Of a stretch of 64,000 nucleotides of DNA, positions 8,472-18,915 are shown one piece after another. A model generated the notes under the pieces. That model worked only from the letters and a program-made list of their open reading frames with translations, was not told where the DNA came from and did no database searches. This DNA comes from Rhizobiales bacterium PAR1. GTDB lineage: Bacteria > Pseudomonadota > Alphaproteobacteria > Rhizobiales > Beijerinckiaceae. The stretch is from assembly GCA_002256205.1 (NCBI GenBank), contig NKIW01000008.1, positions 119,630-183,629 on the forward strand, given 5' to 3'. The position numbers and the translations under genes are program-made. Each line of letters opens with the position of its first letter. The first letter of the stretch is position 1.

Positions 8472-9674
8472 TCAGGTTGAATAAGATTTGAGCGCTTCCC
8501 GCGCGATGACGATTTTCTGCACATCCGTCGCGCCCTCGTAGATGCGGAGCGCGCGGATCTCGCGATAGAGTTCCTCGACCTTGACGCCCTTGGTAACGCC
8601 AAGGCCCCCATGAAGCTGAACGGCGCGGTCAATCACGGTTTGCGCGTTCTCGGTCGCGACCATCTTGGCAAGCGCGGCTTCGCGGGTGACGCGGGAGGCG
8701 CCGCGGTCCTTGGTCCATGCCGCGCGATAGACGAGGAGGGATGCAGCCTCGGTTTCGGCGATGCTCTCGGCAATGGCAGCCTGCGCGAGTTGCAGATCGC
8801 CGAGGGTGCCGCCGAAAAGCTTGCGGGTCGTGGCGCGCGTCAGCGTTTCATGCAGCGCGCGGCGGGCAAAGCCGAGTGCGGCAGCACCGACCGTCGAGCG
8901 GAAAATGTCGAGCGTCGCCATCGCCACTTTGAAGCCCTCACCCGGCGCACCGAGGCGGTTCGCGATGGGCACGCGGCAGCTCTCGAATTTCAGCGTCGCG
9001 AGGGGATGCGGCGCAATCACCTCGATCCGTTCCGTGATCGAGAGGCCGGGCGTTGCGGCGTCGACCACAAAGGCCGAGAGACCGCGCGCACCGGGGGCTT
9101 CGCCGGTGCGGACGAAGACCACGTAATGATCGGCGATGCCGCCGTTGGAAATCCAGGTTTTGGAGCCGTTGATCACCACGTGATCCAGCCCGTCCGGTGT
9201 TGCGGTGGTGGCCATCGCGGCAACATCCGAGCCCGCTTCGAGTTCCGACAGCGCGAAGGCAGCGATTTTCTCGCCGCGCGCCACGGGAGGAAGGTAGCGC
9301 TGCTTGAGCGCTTCATCACCGAAAAGCGTGATCGAGCCGGTCCCGAGCCCCTGCATCGCAAAGGCGAAATCGGCGAGGCCATCGCGCGCGGCGAGAATAT
9401 CGCGGGCGAGGCAGAGGGTCCGGACATCGAAAGTCTCAGCCAGTCCACCATAGGCCTTCGGCACAACTGCCTTGAGGAACCCAGCATCGCCGAGCGCTTT
9501 TACCCGCGTCCGGCAGGCTTCATCGACATCATCATGCGGCAGGGTGTGCAGCACCTCGTCGGCGAAGCGCGAAAGCTCCGCCGCAAACGCACGGTGATGA
9601 TCCTCGAAGAAGGGCCAATCGAGCGTATCGCCGAGCGGCTTCATACCGAGGGGAGTGTGGCGGGCGTTGGCCAT
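8472..9674 (-). CDS. Acyl-CoA dehydrogenase
   Basis: A 400-residue FAD-dependent acyl-CoA dehydrogenase. Visible are the substrate/FAD contact [17 protein letters not shown], the SKTWISNGG stretch, and the C-terminal [18 protein letters not shown] carrying the catalytic glutamate of the short/medium-chain type. It would oxidise a ring-derived acyl-CoA to the enoyl-CoA during beta-oxidation of the reduced anthranilate ring. It lies four bases from the crotonase gene and 15 from the ligase gene, in one operon. The exact substrate cannot be told from sequence. Confidence 0.88.
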   Translation of the reverse strand: MANARHTPLGMKPLGDTLDWPFFEDHHRAFAAELSRFADEVLHTLPHDDVDEACRTRVKALGDAGFLKAVVPKAYGGLAETFDVRTLCLARDILAARDGLADFAFAMQGLGTGSITLFGDEALKQRYLPPVARGEKIAAFALSELEAGSDVAAMATTATPDGLDHVVINGSKTWISNGGIADHYVVFVRTGEAPGARGLSAFVVDAATPGLSITERIEVIAPHPLATLKFESCRVPIANRLGAPGEGFKVAMATLDIFRSTVGAAALGFARRALHETLTRATTRKLFGGTLGDLQLAQAAIAESIAETEAASLLVYRAAWTKDRGASRVTREAALAKMVATENAQTVIDRAVQLHGGLGVTKGVKVEELYREIRALRIYEGATDVQKIVIAREALKSYST

Positions 9675-9677
9675 GCC

Positions 9678-10511
9678 TCAATTTCCCTCGAAAACCGGCT
9701 TCTGCTTGGCGGCGAAGGCATGGTAGGCGCGGGCAAAATCCTCGGTCTGCATGCAGAGCGCCTGCGCGACAGCCTCGGCTTCGATAGCGCTTTCGACCGA
9801 CATCGCCCATTCCATTTCCAGCATCCGCTTGGTCATGGCGTTGGCGAAGGTCGGTCCGTCGGCCAGTTCAGCTGCGAGGGTCTGGGCCTCATTGAGAACC
9901 GCGTCCGGCGCAACGAGCCGGTTGAGGAATCCCCAGCGTTCGGCCTCCTCGCCCTTCAGAACGCGGCCGGTGTAGAGGAGTTCCGCCGCGCGGCCCTGCC
10001 CGACGATGCGCGGGAGCATGACACAGGCACCCATGTCGCAGCCTGCGAGGCCGACACGGTTGAACAGAAAGGCGATCTTTGCGCCCGCGGTTCCCAGGCG
10101 CATATCCGATGCCATCGCGACAATCGCGCCCGCGCCGGCACAGATGCCGTCAATCGCGGCGATAACGGGTTGCGGGCAGGCGCGGATCGCCTTGACCAAC
10201 TCGCCGGTCATGCGGGTGAATTTCAGGAGATCCTTCGTCTCCATCGCGACGAGCGGGCCGATTATCTCGAAGACATCGCCACCAGAGGAGAAGTTTCCGC
10301 CCGCGCCGGTGATCACCACGGTTTTGACCGCTTCTTCCTTCTGCAGCGCGAGGAAGAAATCGGTGAGTTCACGATAGCTCTCGAAGGTCAGCGGGTTTTT
10401 CTTGTCCGGGCGGTTGAGGGTCACGATTGCGACCTTGCCCTTCACCTCGAGCAGGAAATGCTGCGGCGTAAAAGCGCTGACGGGCAGAACTGTGGCGTTA
10501 GCTGTGCTCAT
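9678..10511 (-). CDS. Enoyl-CoA hydratase/isomerase-family protein (crotonase fold)
   Basis: A 277-residue crotonase-fold protein. The first oxyanion-hole segment reads [12 protein letters not shown] and the second [19 protein letters not shown]. The region that holds a catalytic glutamate in classical hydratases reads [18 protein letters not shown], so the usual acid/base residue is not obvious. Crotonase-fold proteins also include ring hydrolases such as BadI, so this could hydrate an enoyl-CoA or cleave a cyclic beta-keto-acyl-CoA. The start overlaps the MarR stop by four bases, indicating coupled translation. Confidence 0.85.
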   Translation of the reverse strand: MSTANATVLPVSAFTPQHFLLEVKGKVAIVTLNRPDKKNPLTFESYRELTDFFLALQKEEAVKTVVITGAGGNFSSGGDVFEIIGPLVAMETKDLLKFTRMTGELVKAIRACPQPVIAAIDGICAGAGAIVAMASDMRLGTAGAKIAFLFNRVGLAGCDMGACVMLPRIVGQGRAAELLYTGRVLKGEEAERWGFLNRLVAPDAVLNEAQTLAAELADGPTFANAMTKRMLEMEWAMSVESAIEAEAVAQALCMQTEDFARAYHAFAAKQKPVFEGN

Positions 10512-11035
10512 TCGGATGTCTCGCTGGAACCGGAACGGGAGATGGATTGCTGGATGGAAAGTTTGGTTTTGCTCAGTTGGCGCATCAGGGCGGTGATCTC
10601 ATCCGGCGAGAGACCGGCGTAGAGATCCGCGATCCATTCTTCATGGCGCTCGGCCATGGCGCGGAAGCTCTTGCGACCGTTGGCGGTGAGTGAAATCACT
10701 TGTACGCGCCGGTCATGCGGTGCAGGGCGCTTGTCGAGCAGGCCGTCATCGACGAGGCCGGCGACGACGGTCGTCACATTGCCATTCGAGACCATCAGGC
10801 GCTGCGAGACTTCGCCGACGGTCATGCCGGTTGCGGACTTCTCAAGCTGCGCCATCAGGTCGAAGCGGGGCAGGGTGGTCTTGAACTCCTCGCGCAGGCG
10901 GCGCCGGATTTCGCGCTCGATCAGCGTCGAGCAGGTGAGCATTCGGAGCCAGAGGCGCAATTCGTCCTTGTGGTCAGCGGGGCGTTCGCTGGCCTTGGTT
11001 TCACGGTCGAGGGCGCGTAAGGCGGTGTCGTTCAT
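10508..11035 (-). CDS. MarR-family transcriptional regulator
   Basis: A 175-residue MarR protein with a winged helix: [15 protein letters not shown], recognition region [20 protein letters not shown] and wing [19 protein letters not shown]. MarR regulators of aromatic pathways usually repress until an aryl-CoA or acid binds. It is encoded inside the reverse catabolic operon between the SDR and crotonase genes, so it probably controls that operon and the divergent monooxygenase/reductase operon through the palindromes at 11904 and 11986. Confidence 0.88.
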   Translation of the reverse strand: MNDTALRALDRETKASERPADHKDELRLWLRMLTCSTLIEREIRRRLREEFKTTLPRFDLMAQLEKSATGMTVGEVSQRLMVSNGNVTTVVAGLVDDGLLDKRPAPHDRRVQVISLTANGRKSFRAMAERHEEWIADLYAGLSPDEITALMRQLSKTKLSIQQSISRSGSSETSE

Positions 11036-11791
11036 TCAGAATTCCCCGCCGTTAATGATCATCGATTGCCCGGTGATCGCGGCAGCCTCCGGCGCACACA
11101 GATAGAGCACCATGGCGGCGACTTCCTCGGGCCGGATCAGCCGGCCCATCGGGTTCTCGTTCTCGAAGAAGCTGCGCGCGGCTTCAGCCGTCATTGCGCC
11201 CTTGGAGACGATGCGGTCGATGCTGGTCGCGACAAGATCGGTATCGACATAGCTCGGGCTGACGGCATTGACCGTTACGCCGGTTTTCGCCGTTTCAATC
11301 GCGAGGCATTTCACCAGGCCGAGGACAGCGTGTTTCGCGGCGCCATAGGCGGTGCCATAGGCAAAGCCCTGATGGCTGGCGGTCGAGGCGATGGCAATGA
11401 GACGTCCGGATTTGCGCTTGATCATGCCGGGCAGGGCGGCCCGGAAAACCGAAGCGGTGCCGACGACATTCAGATCGAACATCCGGCGGAAAATCGCGGC
11501 ATCCGTGCGTCCGAAGGCGGCGGTTTCTGCGCCGCCTGCGTTGGCAATCACGATATCGAAGGGCTGTGTTGCGCTGAGCGTCTCGAGGACCGTAAGTGTC
11601 GCGGCTTCATCGGTGACATCCACTGTGGCGAAGGCGTGCGCGGCGCCCCCCTTCACGGCAGCCTCAAGGCGCCCAGCGTCGCGGCCGATGATCGAGACCC
11701 GCGCGCCGGCTTTCGCAAGCGCCGTGGCGATGGCAAGGCCGATGCCGCGCCCGCCGCCGGTGACCAATGCGTGCTTGCCGCTGAGATCCAT
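11036..11791 (-). CDS. Short-chain dehydrogenase/reductase (SDR)
   Basis: A 251-residue classical SDR: cofactor motif TGGGRGIG near residues 11-18, NAGG in place of the usual NNAG, catalytic serine in AIASTAS and the YGAAK pair (Y-x-x-x-K), then a FabG-like C-terminus ending NGGEF. It would interconvert a hydroxyl and a keto group on an acyl-CoA intermediate using NAD(P)H. It is the promoter-proximal gene of the reverse operon, directly next to the marR gene. Confidence 0.88.
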   Translation of the reverse strand: MDLSGKHALVTGGGRGIGLAIATALAKAGARVSIIGRDAGRLEAAVKGGAAHAFATVDVTDEAATLTVLETLSATQPFDIVIANAGGAETAAFGRTDAAIFRRMFDLNVVGTASVFRAALPGMIKRKSGRLIAIASTASHQGFAYGTAYGAAKHAVLGLVKCLAIETAKTGVTVNAVSPSYVDTDLVATSIDRIVSKGAMTAEAARSFFENENPMGRLIRPEEVAAMVLYLCAPEAAAITGQSMIINGGEF

Positions 11792-11903
11792 CGCTCTGCA
11801 TCCTGAACCAATTGCGTGGTTAGTATTTCATATTCAAAACAATTGTCCAGCCTCTGTGATCCGGATGCCGGCGGCAGCCGTATTGACGATCATGTTCCTA
11901 GAT

Positions 11904-11918
11904 TTATCAGTGTGATAA
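11904..11918. promoter_or_regulatory. Inverted repeat TTATCA-GTG-TGATAA, probable operator
   Basis: A perfect 6-bp inverted repeat with a 3-base spacer in the 237-bp divergent region between the SDR gene (reverse) and the monooxygenase/reductase gene (forward). Size and AT-rich symmetry fit a MarR-type operator; the MarR gene is the second gene of the reverse operon. Assignment to that MarR is inference. Confidence 0.5.
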
Positions 11919-11985
11919 GCCTTGCATCCCGTCTGGTTTCCGGTGCTTGTTGCGGCGCATTCAAAGTGTCGCTTGCCTGGAAATT

Positions 11986-12001
11986 ATTTTAAGTTTAAAA
12001 T
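11986..12001. promoter_or_regulatory. Inverted repeat ATTTTAA-GT-TTAAAAT, probable operator/promoter element
   Basis: A perfect 7-bp inverted repeat with a 2-base spacer, 28 bases before the monooxygenase/reductase start codon. It would overlap the promoter or 5' leader of that gene, so a protein bound here could block it directly. A second AT-rich stretch (TATTTCATATTCAAAACAATTG, 11824-11845) lies close to the SDR start. Confidence 0.45.
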
Positions 12002-12028
12002 GAAATTCCATTCTGGTGGGAGGGCTCC

Positions 12029-14356
12029 ATGCGCATTGCCGTTGTCGGGGGAGGGCCTGCGGGCCTCTATTTCGCGGTTCTCATGAAGCGGGATTGGCCC
12101 GCGCTGGAGATCACGGTTTTCGAGCGCAACCGGCCTGATGATACTTTCGGGTTCGGTGTCGTGTTTTCGGACCAGACCCTCGATATTTTCCGCAAGGCAG
12201 ACGAGCCGAGCTACAAGGCGATTGCTGACAGCTTTGCCTACTGGGACGATATTGAAATCCACTACAAGGGCACGGCGCACCGTGTCGGCGGCAATGGCTT
12301 TTGCGGCTGCTCGCGCCATACCTTGCTGACACTGCTCCAGAATCGCGCGGTCGAGCTTGGTGTCGAGATTATCTATAATCACGAGATCGAGGATTTCGGA
12401 AAGCTCTCGACGGAGTATGATCTCGTCATCGCCTCCGATGGCATCAACAGCCGTGTGCGCGAGACCTACAAGGACCACTTCCAGCCCGATTTCGACTGGC
12501 GCCCCAATCATTTTGCGTGGATGGGCTCAACGCGTCCCTTTGATGCCTTCACCTTCTTCTTCAAGGAGACGGAGCACGGCATCTTTGTCGCTCATTGCTA
12601 CCAGTATGAGGCGGGCCGCTCGACCTGGGTGATGGAAACCGATCCCGAGACCTTCAAACGCGCTGGCCTCGGCAGCATGGATGAGGCGACCTCGGCGAAG
12701 TTCCTAGAAGGCATCTTCAAGGAAGAGCTTCAGGGGCACCCGTTGATCATCAACCGCTCATACTGGCGGAATTTTCCCGCGATCCACTGCAAGAACTGGG
12801 TCAAGGATAACATCGTCATCATGGGCGATGCCAAGGCTTCGGCGCATTTCTCGATTGGCTCGGGCACCAAGCTCGCGATGGAGGATTCCATCGGGCTGCA
12901 CCAGTCCTTCCATGCGATGGGCCTCGATGTAACCAAAGCGCTCAAACATTATGAGGAAACGCGGCGGCAGGATGTCGAGAAAATCCAGCACGCGGCGGAA
13001 GTCAGCCTCGTCTGGTTCGAGGATCTGAAGCGCTTCTGGCGCTTCCAGCCGCTGCGTTTCGCCTTCGGGCTGATGACGCGCTCCAAGGCGATCACCTATG
13101 ACAATCTTGCGCTACGCGAGCCGGCGATGGTGGAGGCGATCGACAAGCTCGTCGCGGATGAGGTCGGGCCGGCGGCAAAGTTCCGGGCCAATGGCGCGCC
13201 GGTGCCGCCGATGTTCCAGCCGTTCAAGCTGCGCGACATGATGATCGAGAACCGCGCCGTGCTCTCGCCGATGTGCCAGTATTCGGCTGAGGACGGGCTG
13301 ATCAACGATTGGCACCTGATGCACTATGGCTCGCGCGCCACGGGTGGCGTCGGCCTGCTCTTCACCGAAATGGTTTGCGTCGCCGAGGATGCGCGCATTA
13401 CGCCGGGCTGCGCGGGGATCTACACCGATGCGCAAGAGGCTGCGTGGAAGCGTATCGTCGATTTCGTCCACGCCCAATCAAAGGCGAAGATGGTGCTCCA
13501 GCTTGGTCACGCCGGGCGCAAGGGCGCCTCGCGGCTGATGTGGGAGGGGATGGATCGCCCGTTGAAGCAAGGCGCCTGGCCGATCATTTCGGCCTCGCCG
13601 ATTCCCTATTACCCCGAAAGCCAGGTGCCGCGCGAGATGACCCGCGCCGATATGGACCGGGTGACAGCCGAGTTCGTTGCAGCGGCAAAGCGTGGGCTTC
13701 GTGCGGGTTTTGATATGCTCGAACTTCACTGTGCGCATGGCTATCTCCTCGCGAGCTTCCTCTCGCCGCTGACCAATACCCGCACGGATGACTACGGCGG
13801 CAGCCTCGAAAATCGTCTCAAATTCCCGCTGGAGGTGTTCCGCGCGCTCAGGGCTGTCTGGCCTGCGGAGAAGCCGATGTCCGTCCGCATCTCCGCCACC
13901 GACTGGAAGGAAGGCGGAATTACGGGGCGCGATTCGGTGGAGATCGCCCGTGCTTTTGCTGCCGAGGGCTGCGACCTCCTCGACGTCTCCACCGGGCAAA
14001 CCGTGCGGGATGCCAAGCCGACTTATGGCCGGATGTTCCAGACCCCGTTCTCGGACCAGATCCGCAACGAAGCGGGCGTTGCGACCATGGCCGTCGGCGC
14101 AATCACGACGGCGGACCAGATGAACACCATCGTTGCGGCGGGGCGTGCCGATCTTGTCGCGTTGGGGCGGCCGCATCTTGCGGATCCGGCCTTTACTTTG
14201 CGCGCTGCGGCTTGGTATCAGGTCGACATCGCCGTGCCTTCGCCCTATCTTCCGGGCAAGGACCAGCTCATGCGCAATTCGGTTCGCGAACGCGAGGAGC
14301 TGACCGAGATGAAAATCAAGTCCCGTCCGCGTCGTCATGCCTTGACGCCGGAGTGA
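12029..14356 (+). CDS. 2-aminobenzoyl-CoA monooxygenase/reductase (ACMR-type two-domain flavoenzyme)
   Basis: A 775-residue fusion. Residues 1 to about 385 form a class A flavin monooxygenase (GGGPAGLYF at 7-15; [20 protein letters not shown] near 265-285, the GD motif), related to salicylyl-CoA 5-hydroxylase. From about 390 to 770 it is an Old Yellow Enzyme-type reductase ([38 protein letters not shown] near 565-578, [14 protein letters not shown]). This domain order defines the enzyme that hydroxylates 2-aminobenzoyl-CoA at C5 and then reduces the ring to 2-amino-5-oxocyclohex-1-ene-1-carboxyl-CoA. The ATG follows GGGAGGG. It heads the forward operon with glutaryl-CoA dehydrogenase. Confidence 0.92.
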   Translation: MRIAVVGGGPAGLYFAVLMKRDWPALEITVFERNRPDDTFGFGVVFSDQTLDIFRKADEPSYKAIADSFAYWDDIEIHYKGTAHRVGGNGFCGCSRHTLLTLLQNRAVELGVEIIYNHEIEDFGKLSTEYDLVIASDGINSRVRETYKDHFQPDFDWRPNHFAWMGSTRPFDAFTFFFKETEHGIFVAHCYQYEAGRSTWVMETDPETFKRAGLGSMDEATSAKFLEGIFKEELQGHPLIINRSYWRNFPAIHCKNWVKDNIVIMGDAKASAHFSIGSGTKLAMEDSIGLHQSFHAMGLDVTKALKHYEETRRQDVEKIQHAAEVSLVWFEDLKRFWRFQPLRFAFGLMTRSKAITYDNLALREPAMVEAIDKLVADEVGPAAKFRANGAPVPPMFQPFKLRDMMIENRAVLSPMCQYSAEDGLINDWHLMHYGSRATGGVGLLFTEMVCVAEDARITPGCAGIYTDAQEAAWKRIVDFVHAQSKAKMVLQLGHAGRKGASRLMWEGMDRPLKQGAWPIISASPIPYYPESQVPREMTRADMDRVTAEFVAAAKRGLRAGFDMLELHCAHGYLLASFLSPLTNTRTDDYGGSLENRLKFPLEVFRALRAVWPAEKPMSVRISATDWKEGGITGRDSVEIARAFAAEGCDLLDVSTGQTVRDAKPTYGRMFQTPFSDQIRNEAGVATMAVGAITTADQMNTIVAAGRADLVALGRPHLADPAFTLRAAAWYQVDIAVPSPYLPGKDQLMRNSVREREELTEMKIKSRPRRHALTPE

Positions 14357-14366
14357 GGCTCTGACT

Positions 14367-14382
14367 GAATGAACGCTCATTC
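14367..14382. promoter_or_regulatory. Inverted repeat GAATGA-ACGC-TCATTC, TetR-type operator candidate
   Basis: A perfect 6-bp inverted repeat with a 4-base spacer in the 63-bp gap between the monooxygenase/reductase and gcdH. Operators of this shape (AATGA..CG..TCATT) are bound by TetR-family regulators of acyl-CoA metabolism. No matching TetR gene is adjacent; the nearest, at 23494, looks tied to an efflux pump. Confidence 0.5.
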
Positions 14383-14419
14383 TGTTTTGGATGAGCCTTG
14401 CTGTTGAGGAACCCTTGTT

Positions 14420-15613
14420 ATGTCCGCATCGTCCAAGCCGTCGTTCTCGTGGTCCGATCCCTTCCTGCTGGAAGATCAATTGACCGAGGAGGAGCGGGCG
14501 ATCCGCGATGCCGCCCGTGATTTCGCGCAAGGCGAACTCGCGCCGCGTGTTTCGGAGGCTTATCTCAACGAGACGACTGATCCCGGCCTTTTCCGCTTGA
14601 TGGGCGAACAGGGGCTTCTGGGCGTGACGCTGCCGGAAAAATACGGCTGCGCGGCGGCGTCCTACGTTTCCTACGGGCTGGTGGCCCGTGAGGTCGAGCG
14701 TGTCGATTCGGGCTATCGTTCAATGATGTCGGTGCAGTCCAGCCTCGTGATGTTTCCGATCTACACCTACGGCACCGAAGAGCAGCGCATGAAGTATCTG
14801 CCGAAGCTCGCTTCAGGCGAGTTTATCGGCTGCTTTGGCCTCACCGAGCCGGACGCTGGGTCTGATCCCGCCGGCATGAAGACCCGCGCCGAAAAGGTGC
14901 AGGGCGGCTACGTGCTCAACGGCTCGAAGATGTGGATTTCCAACGCGCCGATCGCCGATGTGTTCGTCGTCTGGGCGAAGAGCGCGGCGCATAACAACGA
15001 GATCCGTGGCTTTGTGCTCGAAAAGGGCATGAAGGGGCTTTCCGCGCCGAAGATCGGCGGCAAGCTCTCGTTGCGCGCTTCGATCACCGGCGAAATCGTC
15101 ATGGACAATGTCGAGGTTTCGGAAGACGCGCTACTGCCGAATGTCTCGGGCCTCAAGGGTCCGTTCGGCTGCCTTAACCGCGCCCGCTATGGCATTTCTT
15201 GGGGGGTGCTCGGCGCGGCGGAAGATTGCTGGCATCGTGCGCGCCAGTACGGGCTTGATCGCAAGCAGTTCAACCGCCCGCTGGCGCAGACCCAGCTTTT
15301 CCAGAAGAAACTCGCGGATATGCAGACCGAGATCACCCTCGGCCTTCAGGGTTCGCTCCGCCTGGGACGTCTCATGGATGAGCATCGCGAGGCGCCGGAG
15401 ATGATCTCCCTCATGAAGCGCAACAACTGCGGCAAGGCGCTGGATATTGCCCGGCAGGCGCGTGACATGCACGGCGGCAACGGCATCCAGATCGAATATC
15501 ATGTGATGCGCCACGCCCAGAACCTCGAAACGGTCAATACCTACGAGGGCACGCATGACGTTCATGCGCTGATCCTCGGGCGGGCGCAGACCGGCTTGCA
15601 GGCGTTCTTCTGA
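14420..15613 (+). CDS. gcdH: Glutaryl-CoA dehydrogenase
   Basis: A 397-residue acyl-CoA dehydrogenase-fold enzyme of the glutaryl-CoA type: [37 protein letters not shown], and the catalytic glutamate in [15 protein letters not shown] near residue 375. It oxidises and decarboxylates glutaryl-CoA to crotonyl-CoA, passing electrons to ETF. Placed after the 2-aminobenzoyl-CoA monooxygenase/reductase, it suggests that the opened ring is shortened to glutaryl-CoA, as in anaerobic benzoate degradation. The gene 31 bases downstream could process the crotonyl-CoA. Confidence 0.92.
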   Translation: MSASSKPSFSWSDPFLLEDQLTEEERAIRDAARDFAQGELAPRVSEAYLNETTDPGLFRLMGEQGLLGVTLPEKYGCAAASYVSYGLVAREVERVDSGYRSMMSVQSSLVMFPIYTYGTEEQRMKYLPKLASGEFIGCFGLTEPDAGSDPAGMKTRAEKVQGGYVLNGSKMWISNAPIADVFVVWAKSAAHNNEIRGFVLEKGMKGLSAPKIGGKLSLRASITGEIVMDNVEVSEDALLPNVSGLKGPFGCLNRARYGISWGVLGAAEDCWHRARQYGLDRKQFNRPLAQTQLFQKKLADMQTEITLGLQGSLRLGRLMDEHREAPEMISLMKRNNCGKALDIARQARDMHGGNGIQIEYHVMRHAQNLETVNTYEGTHDVHALILGRAQTGLQAFF

Positions 15614-15643
15614 GCGTATTCACACGGTATTGGAGTCGCCCGC

Positions 15644-17719
15644 ATGTCGCTGGTCAACACCACGCTTGAGGGCGACATCGCCCTGATCGAGATTGATAAT
15701 CCGCCGGTCAACGCCACGTCGCGCGCTGTCCGGCAGGGGCTACTGGACGCGATTATCGCGGCTGAAGCTAATGCGCGCGTCGCGGCGATTGTCATTGCCG
15801 GGGCCGGCAAGACCTTCGTGGCGGGCGGGGACATCACCGAATTCGGCAAGCCGCCGATGGAACCGCATCTGCCGGATGTGATGAACCGCATTGAGGCGAC
15901 CCAAAAGCCGGTTGTTGTCGCCTGGCATGGTACGGCGCTTGGCGGCGGGTGTGAGTTGGGTCTCGCCGCGCATGCCCGCGTGATCGCACCAACAGGGCAA
16001 CTCGGCTTGCCGGAAGTGAAGCTCGGCCTCGTGCCGGGCGCGGGCGGCACCCAGCGCTTACCGAGATTGATTGGCCTCTCGACCGCGATTGGCGTGATCA
16101 CTTCGGGACGGATGATCAACGCCAAGGAAGCCCTCGCAATGGGGCTTGCGGATCAGATTGCCGAGGGTGATCTTCGCGTAGCCGCCATTGCCCATGCACG
16201 GTCGCTAATCGGCAAACTGCTGCGCCGAACGGGCGAATTGCCGGTGCCGGCTTTCGATTCTGCTACGATTGAAAAGGAAACTGCCGCCGTCACCAAGCGC
16301 GCGCGGGGCCAGCATGCGCCGGTTGAAGGAGCAAGGCTCGCCCGCCTTGCCGCCGAGGTGCCGGTTCTCGACGGCATGAAGGACGAGCGCGCGACCTTCC
16401 TCCGGTTGATGAAGGGCGAACAATCCGAAGCGCTGCGCTATGTCTTCTTCGCCGAGCGCGAGGTGGCCAAGCGACCGGAAATTCCGGCGGGTAGCGCCCG
16501 ACTGGTGCAGAAAATCGGTGTGATTGGCGCTGGCACCATGGGGGCTGGTATCGCTATTGCGTTCCTCGATGCAGGGCATGATGTCACGGTCATCGAAACG
16601 ACCGACGACGCCTTGACGCGCGGGCGCGAGCGCATCGAGGGGCTGTATGCCCGCTCAGTGACGAGCGGCCGGCTCACGGAAGCGGCGAAGGCCGAGCGCC
16701 TTCGACGCGCGACGTTTTCGACTGCACTTGCAAGCCTGTCGGATGTCGATCTCGTCATTGAGGCGGTATTCGAGGAGATGACGGTCAAAACGGAGCTTTT
16801 TACCAAGCTCGACAGCATCGTCCGCCCCGATTGCATGCTCGCGACCAACACGAGTTATCTCGACCTCGACGCGATGGCGGCCGCGCTGAAAGATCCCTCG
16901 CGTCTTGTTGGTCTGCATTTCTTCTCGCCCGCGAATGTGATGAAGCTGCTGGAAATCGTCCGGGGCGCGAAAACCGCACCGGAGGTACTGGCCACGGCTT
17001 TGGCCGTCGGCAAGCGGCTCAAAAAGGTCGCTGTGGTCTCGGGAGTTTGCGACGGCTTCATCGGCAACCGCATTCTCGCAAAATACCGCGCGCAATGCGA
17101 ATTCATGCTCGAGGAAGGCGCGCTGCCGCAGGATATTGACGGCGCGCTGGAGGCTTACGGTTTTGCGATGGGGCCGTTTGCGGTGTCTGATCTCGCCGGG
17201 CTCGATATCAGTTGGGCGCGGCGCAAGCGGCTCGCGCCGACGCGGCCCGCTTCCGAGCGCTATGTGCCCATTGCCGACCGCATCTGTGAAATGGGCCGTT
17301 TCGGCCAGAAGACCGGTGCGGGCTGGTATCGCTACGTCGAGGGCAAGCGGCAGGTCGATCCCGAGATCGAGGCGCTGGTCAAAGCTCATGCCGCCGCGAA
17401 AGGCCTGCCGCAGCGCCGCTTCACGCCGGAGGAGATCGTCACCCGCGTGCTCGTGACCATGGCGAACGAGGGCGCGAAAATCGTCGAGGAGGGGATCTCT
17501 GCGCGGCCGCTCGATGTCGATATTGTGCTGCTCAACGGCTACGGTTTCCCGGCGCATCGGGGGGGACCGATGTTTCAGGCGGATCGGATGGGCTGGAGCA
17601 AGGTCGTGGAGGTGATGAGCGCCATCGAGGCGAGCGACGGGCCGCCTTACACGGTTTCCGCGTTTGCAACAGTGCTCGCTGAAAAGGGCGAGATAGCAGC
17701 AGAACGGAATGCGCTCTGA
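15644..17719 (+). CDS. Fused enoyl-CoA hydratase / 3-hydroxyacyl-CoA dehydrogenase
   Basis: A 691-residue bifunctional beta-oxidation enzyme. Residues 1 to about 190 are a crotonase domain ([50 protein letters not shown] with the catalytic glutamate). From about 290 there is an NAD-binding 3-hydroxyacyl-CoA dehydrogenase domain ([47 protein letters not shown]), then the C-terminal helical domains. It hydrates enoyl-CoA and oxidises the 3-hydroxyacyl-CoA, for example crotonyl-CoA to acetoacetyl-CoA. No thiolase gene is in the window, so the final cleavage must be encoded elsewhere. Confidence 0.92.
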   Translation: MSLVNTTLEGDIALIEIDNPPVNATSRAVRQGLLDAIIAAEANARVAAIVIAGAGKTFVAGGDITEFGKPPMEPHLPDVMNRIEATQKPVVVAWHGTALGGGCELGLAAHARVIAPTGQLGLPEVKLGLVPGAGGTQRLPRLIGLSTAIGVITSGRMINAKEALAMGLADQIAEGDLRVAAIAHARSLIGKLLRRTGELPVPAFDSATIEKETAAVTKRARGQHAPVEGARLARLAAEVPVLDGMKDERATFLRLMKGEQSEALRYVFFAEREVAKRPEIPAGSARLVQKIGVIGAGTMGAGIAIAFLDAGHDVTVIETTDDALTRGRERIEGLYARSVTSGRLTEAAKAERLRRATFSTALASLSDVDLVIEAVFEEMTVKTELFTKLDSIVRPDCMLATNTSYLDLDAMAAALKDPSRLVGLHFFSPANVMKLLEIVRGAKTAPEVLATALAVGKRLKKVAVVSGVCDGFIGNRILAKYRAQCEFMLEEGALPQDIDGALEAYGFAMGPFAVSDLAGLDISWARRKRLAPTRPASERYVPIADRICEMGRFGQKTGAGWYRYVEGKRQVDPEIEALVKAHAAAKGLPQRRFTPEEIVTRVLVTMANEGAKIVEEGISARPLDVDIVLLNGYGFPAHRGGPMFQADRMGWSKVVEVMSAIEASDGPPYTVSAFATVLAEKGEIAAERNAL

Positions 17720-17759
17720 CGCGCCTGCTCGCAAATCCAGCCATAGGCATCATGCGTTT

Positions 17760-17774
17760 GTTCGTGTAATGTTC
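17760..17774 (+). promoter_or_regulatory. LexA (SOS) box GTTC-N7-GTTC upstream of dinB
   Basis: GTTC-GTGTAAT-GTTC matches exactly the direct-repeat operator bound by alphaproteobacterial LexA. It ends 37 bases before the dinB start codon, where it would overlap the promoter. It predicts DNA-damage induction of dinB and supports the taxonomic placement. Confidence 0.85.
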
Positions 17775-17811
17775 GCTAAAGTGAATCCTGCACGATCCGA
17801 ACCTGCTGCCG

Positions 17812-18906
17812 ATGGTGCCATCCGAGACTCCCGAGCCGCCGCAACGCAAGATCATCCATATCGATATGGATGCGTTCTTTGCGTCGGTTGAACAGCGCGA
17901 CAATCCTGATTTGCGCGGCAAGCCTGTCGCGGTGGGCGGCATGGGCGAGCGCGGTGTCGTGGCCGCCGCGAGCTATGAGGCGCGCAAGTTCGGCGTGCGC
18001 TCGGCGATGCCCTCCGTCACGGCGCGGCGCAAATGTCCGGAACTGATTTTCGTTCGCCCACGGTTTGATGCCTATCGCGCTGTATCACAGCAAATTCGTG
18101 AGATTTTCGCCGAACACACGCCGCTGATCGAACCCCTGAGCCTTGATGAGGCCTATCTCGATGTCACCGTGAACCACCACAATATTCCCGTGGCGACGGA
18201 AATAGCTGAGGCAATCCGCGCCAAAATCCGCGCCGAGACGGCGCTGACGGCCTCGGCGGGCGTTTCATACAACAAGTTTCTCGCCAAGCTTGCCTCGGAC
18301 CAGAACAAGCCGGACGGGCTTTTTGTCATCACGCCGAAGATGGGAGTGGCCTTCGTGGAGACGCTGTCGGTCGGGCGCTTTCACGGCATCGGCCCGGCGA
18401 CGGCGGCGCGGATGAACCGCCTCGGCATCGAGACCGGGGCGGATTTGCGCACGAAATCACTCCCCTTGCTGGAGCAGCACTTCGGCAAATCCGGGCGGTT
18501 CTTTTATTGGATTTCGCGTGGGATCGATCATCGCCCGGTACGGGCGGATCGCATCCGGAAATCCATTGGCGCGGAGGATACTTTCCTCACCGATGTCTTC
18601 ACGGAAGCGGAGGCGCAGGCCTTCCTGCTGCCGATCATCGAGAAGGTCTGGCGGCATTGCGAACGCGTCGAGGCGCATGGCCGCACGGTGACGCTCAAGG
18701 TCAAATATGCCGATTTCCAGATCGCGACCCGCAGCCGCACGCTACCGGTGCCGATCGCCAGCCATTCCGAGCTGGAATGGCTCAGCCTCGCGTTGCTGCA
18801 GCCGATGTTCCCGCCGCCGAAGGGCATCCGCCTGCTCGGTATCACTGTCTCGACACTCGGCGGTGAGGACCATGAGGTGAGGGGACAATTACCCCTCGAC
18901 CTCTGA
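17812..18906 (+). CDS. dinB: DNA polymerase IV (Y family)
   Basis: A 364-residue Y-family translesion polymerase. Catalytic motifs are IHIDMDAFFASVEQRDNP near residues 15-32 and EPLSLDEAYLDVT near 105-117; VSYNKFLAKLASDQNKPDG and the helix-hairpin-helix region GRFHGIGPATAARM follow, then the little-finger domain. It bypasses DNA lesions with low fidelity. The SOS box just upstream indicates LexA control. It converges with the RND gene that ends ten bases away and is unrelated to its metabolic neighbours. Confidence 0.93.
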   Translation: MVPSETPEPPQRKIIHIDMDAFFASVEQRDNPDLRGKPVAVGGMGERGVVAAASYEARKFGVRSAMPSVTARRKCPELIFVRPRFDAYRAVSQQIREIFAEHTPLIEPLSLDEAYLDVTVNHHNIPVATEIAEAIRAKIRAETALTASAGVSYNKFLAKLASDQNKPDGLFVITPKMGVAFVETLSVGRFHGIGPATAARMNRLGIETGADLRTKSLPLLEQHFGKSGRFFYWISRGIDHRPVRADRIRKSIGAEDTFLTDVFTEAEAQAFLLPIIEKVWRHCERVEAHGRTVTLKVKYADFQIATRSRTLPVPIASHSELEWLSLALLQPMFPPPKGIRLLGITVSTLGGEDHEVRGQLPLDL

Positions 18907-18915
18907 GCCAGATGG

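Noticed and set aside
8610..10622. Very long open frame (670 codons) on the plus strand opposite the acyl-CoA dehydrogenase and crotonase genes
   Set aside because: Its translation is rich in Arg, Gly, His and Asp with no family motif; it is the antisense shadow expected in high-GC genes, while the minus strand encodes two well-recognised enzymes.
12029..14356. Salicylyl-CoA 5-hydroxylase as the identity of the two-domain flavoenzyme
   Set aside because: That enzyme lacks the C-terminal Old Yellow Enzyme domain seen here; the two-domain order is that of 2-aminobenzoyl-CoA monooxygenase/reductase.
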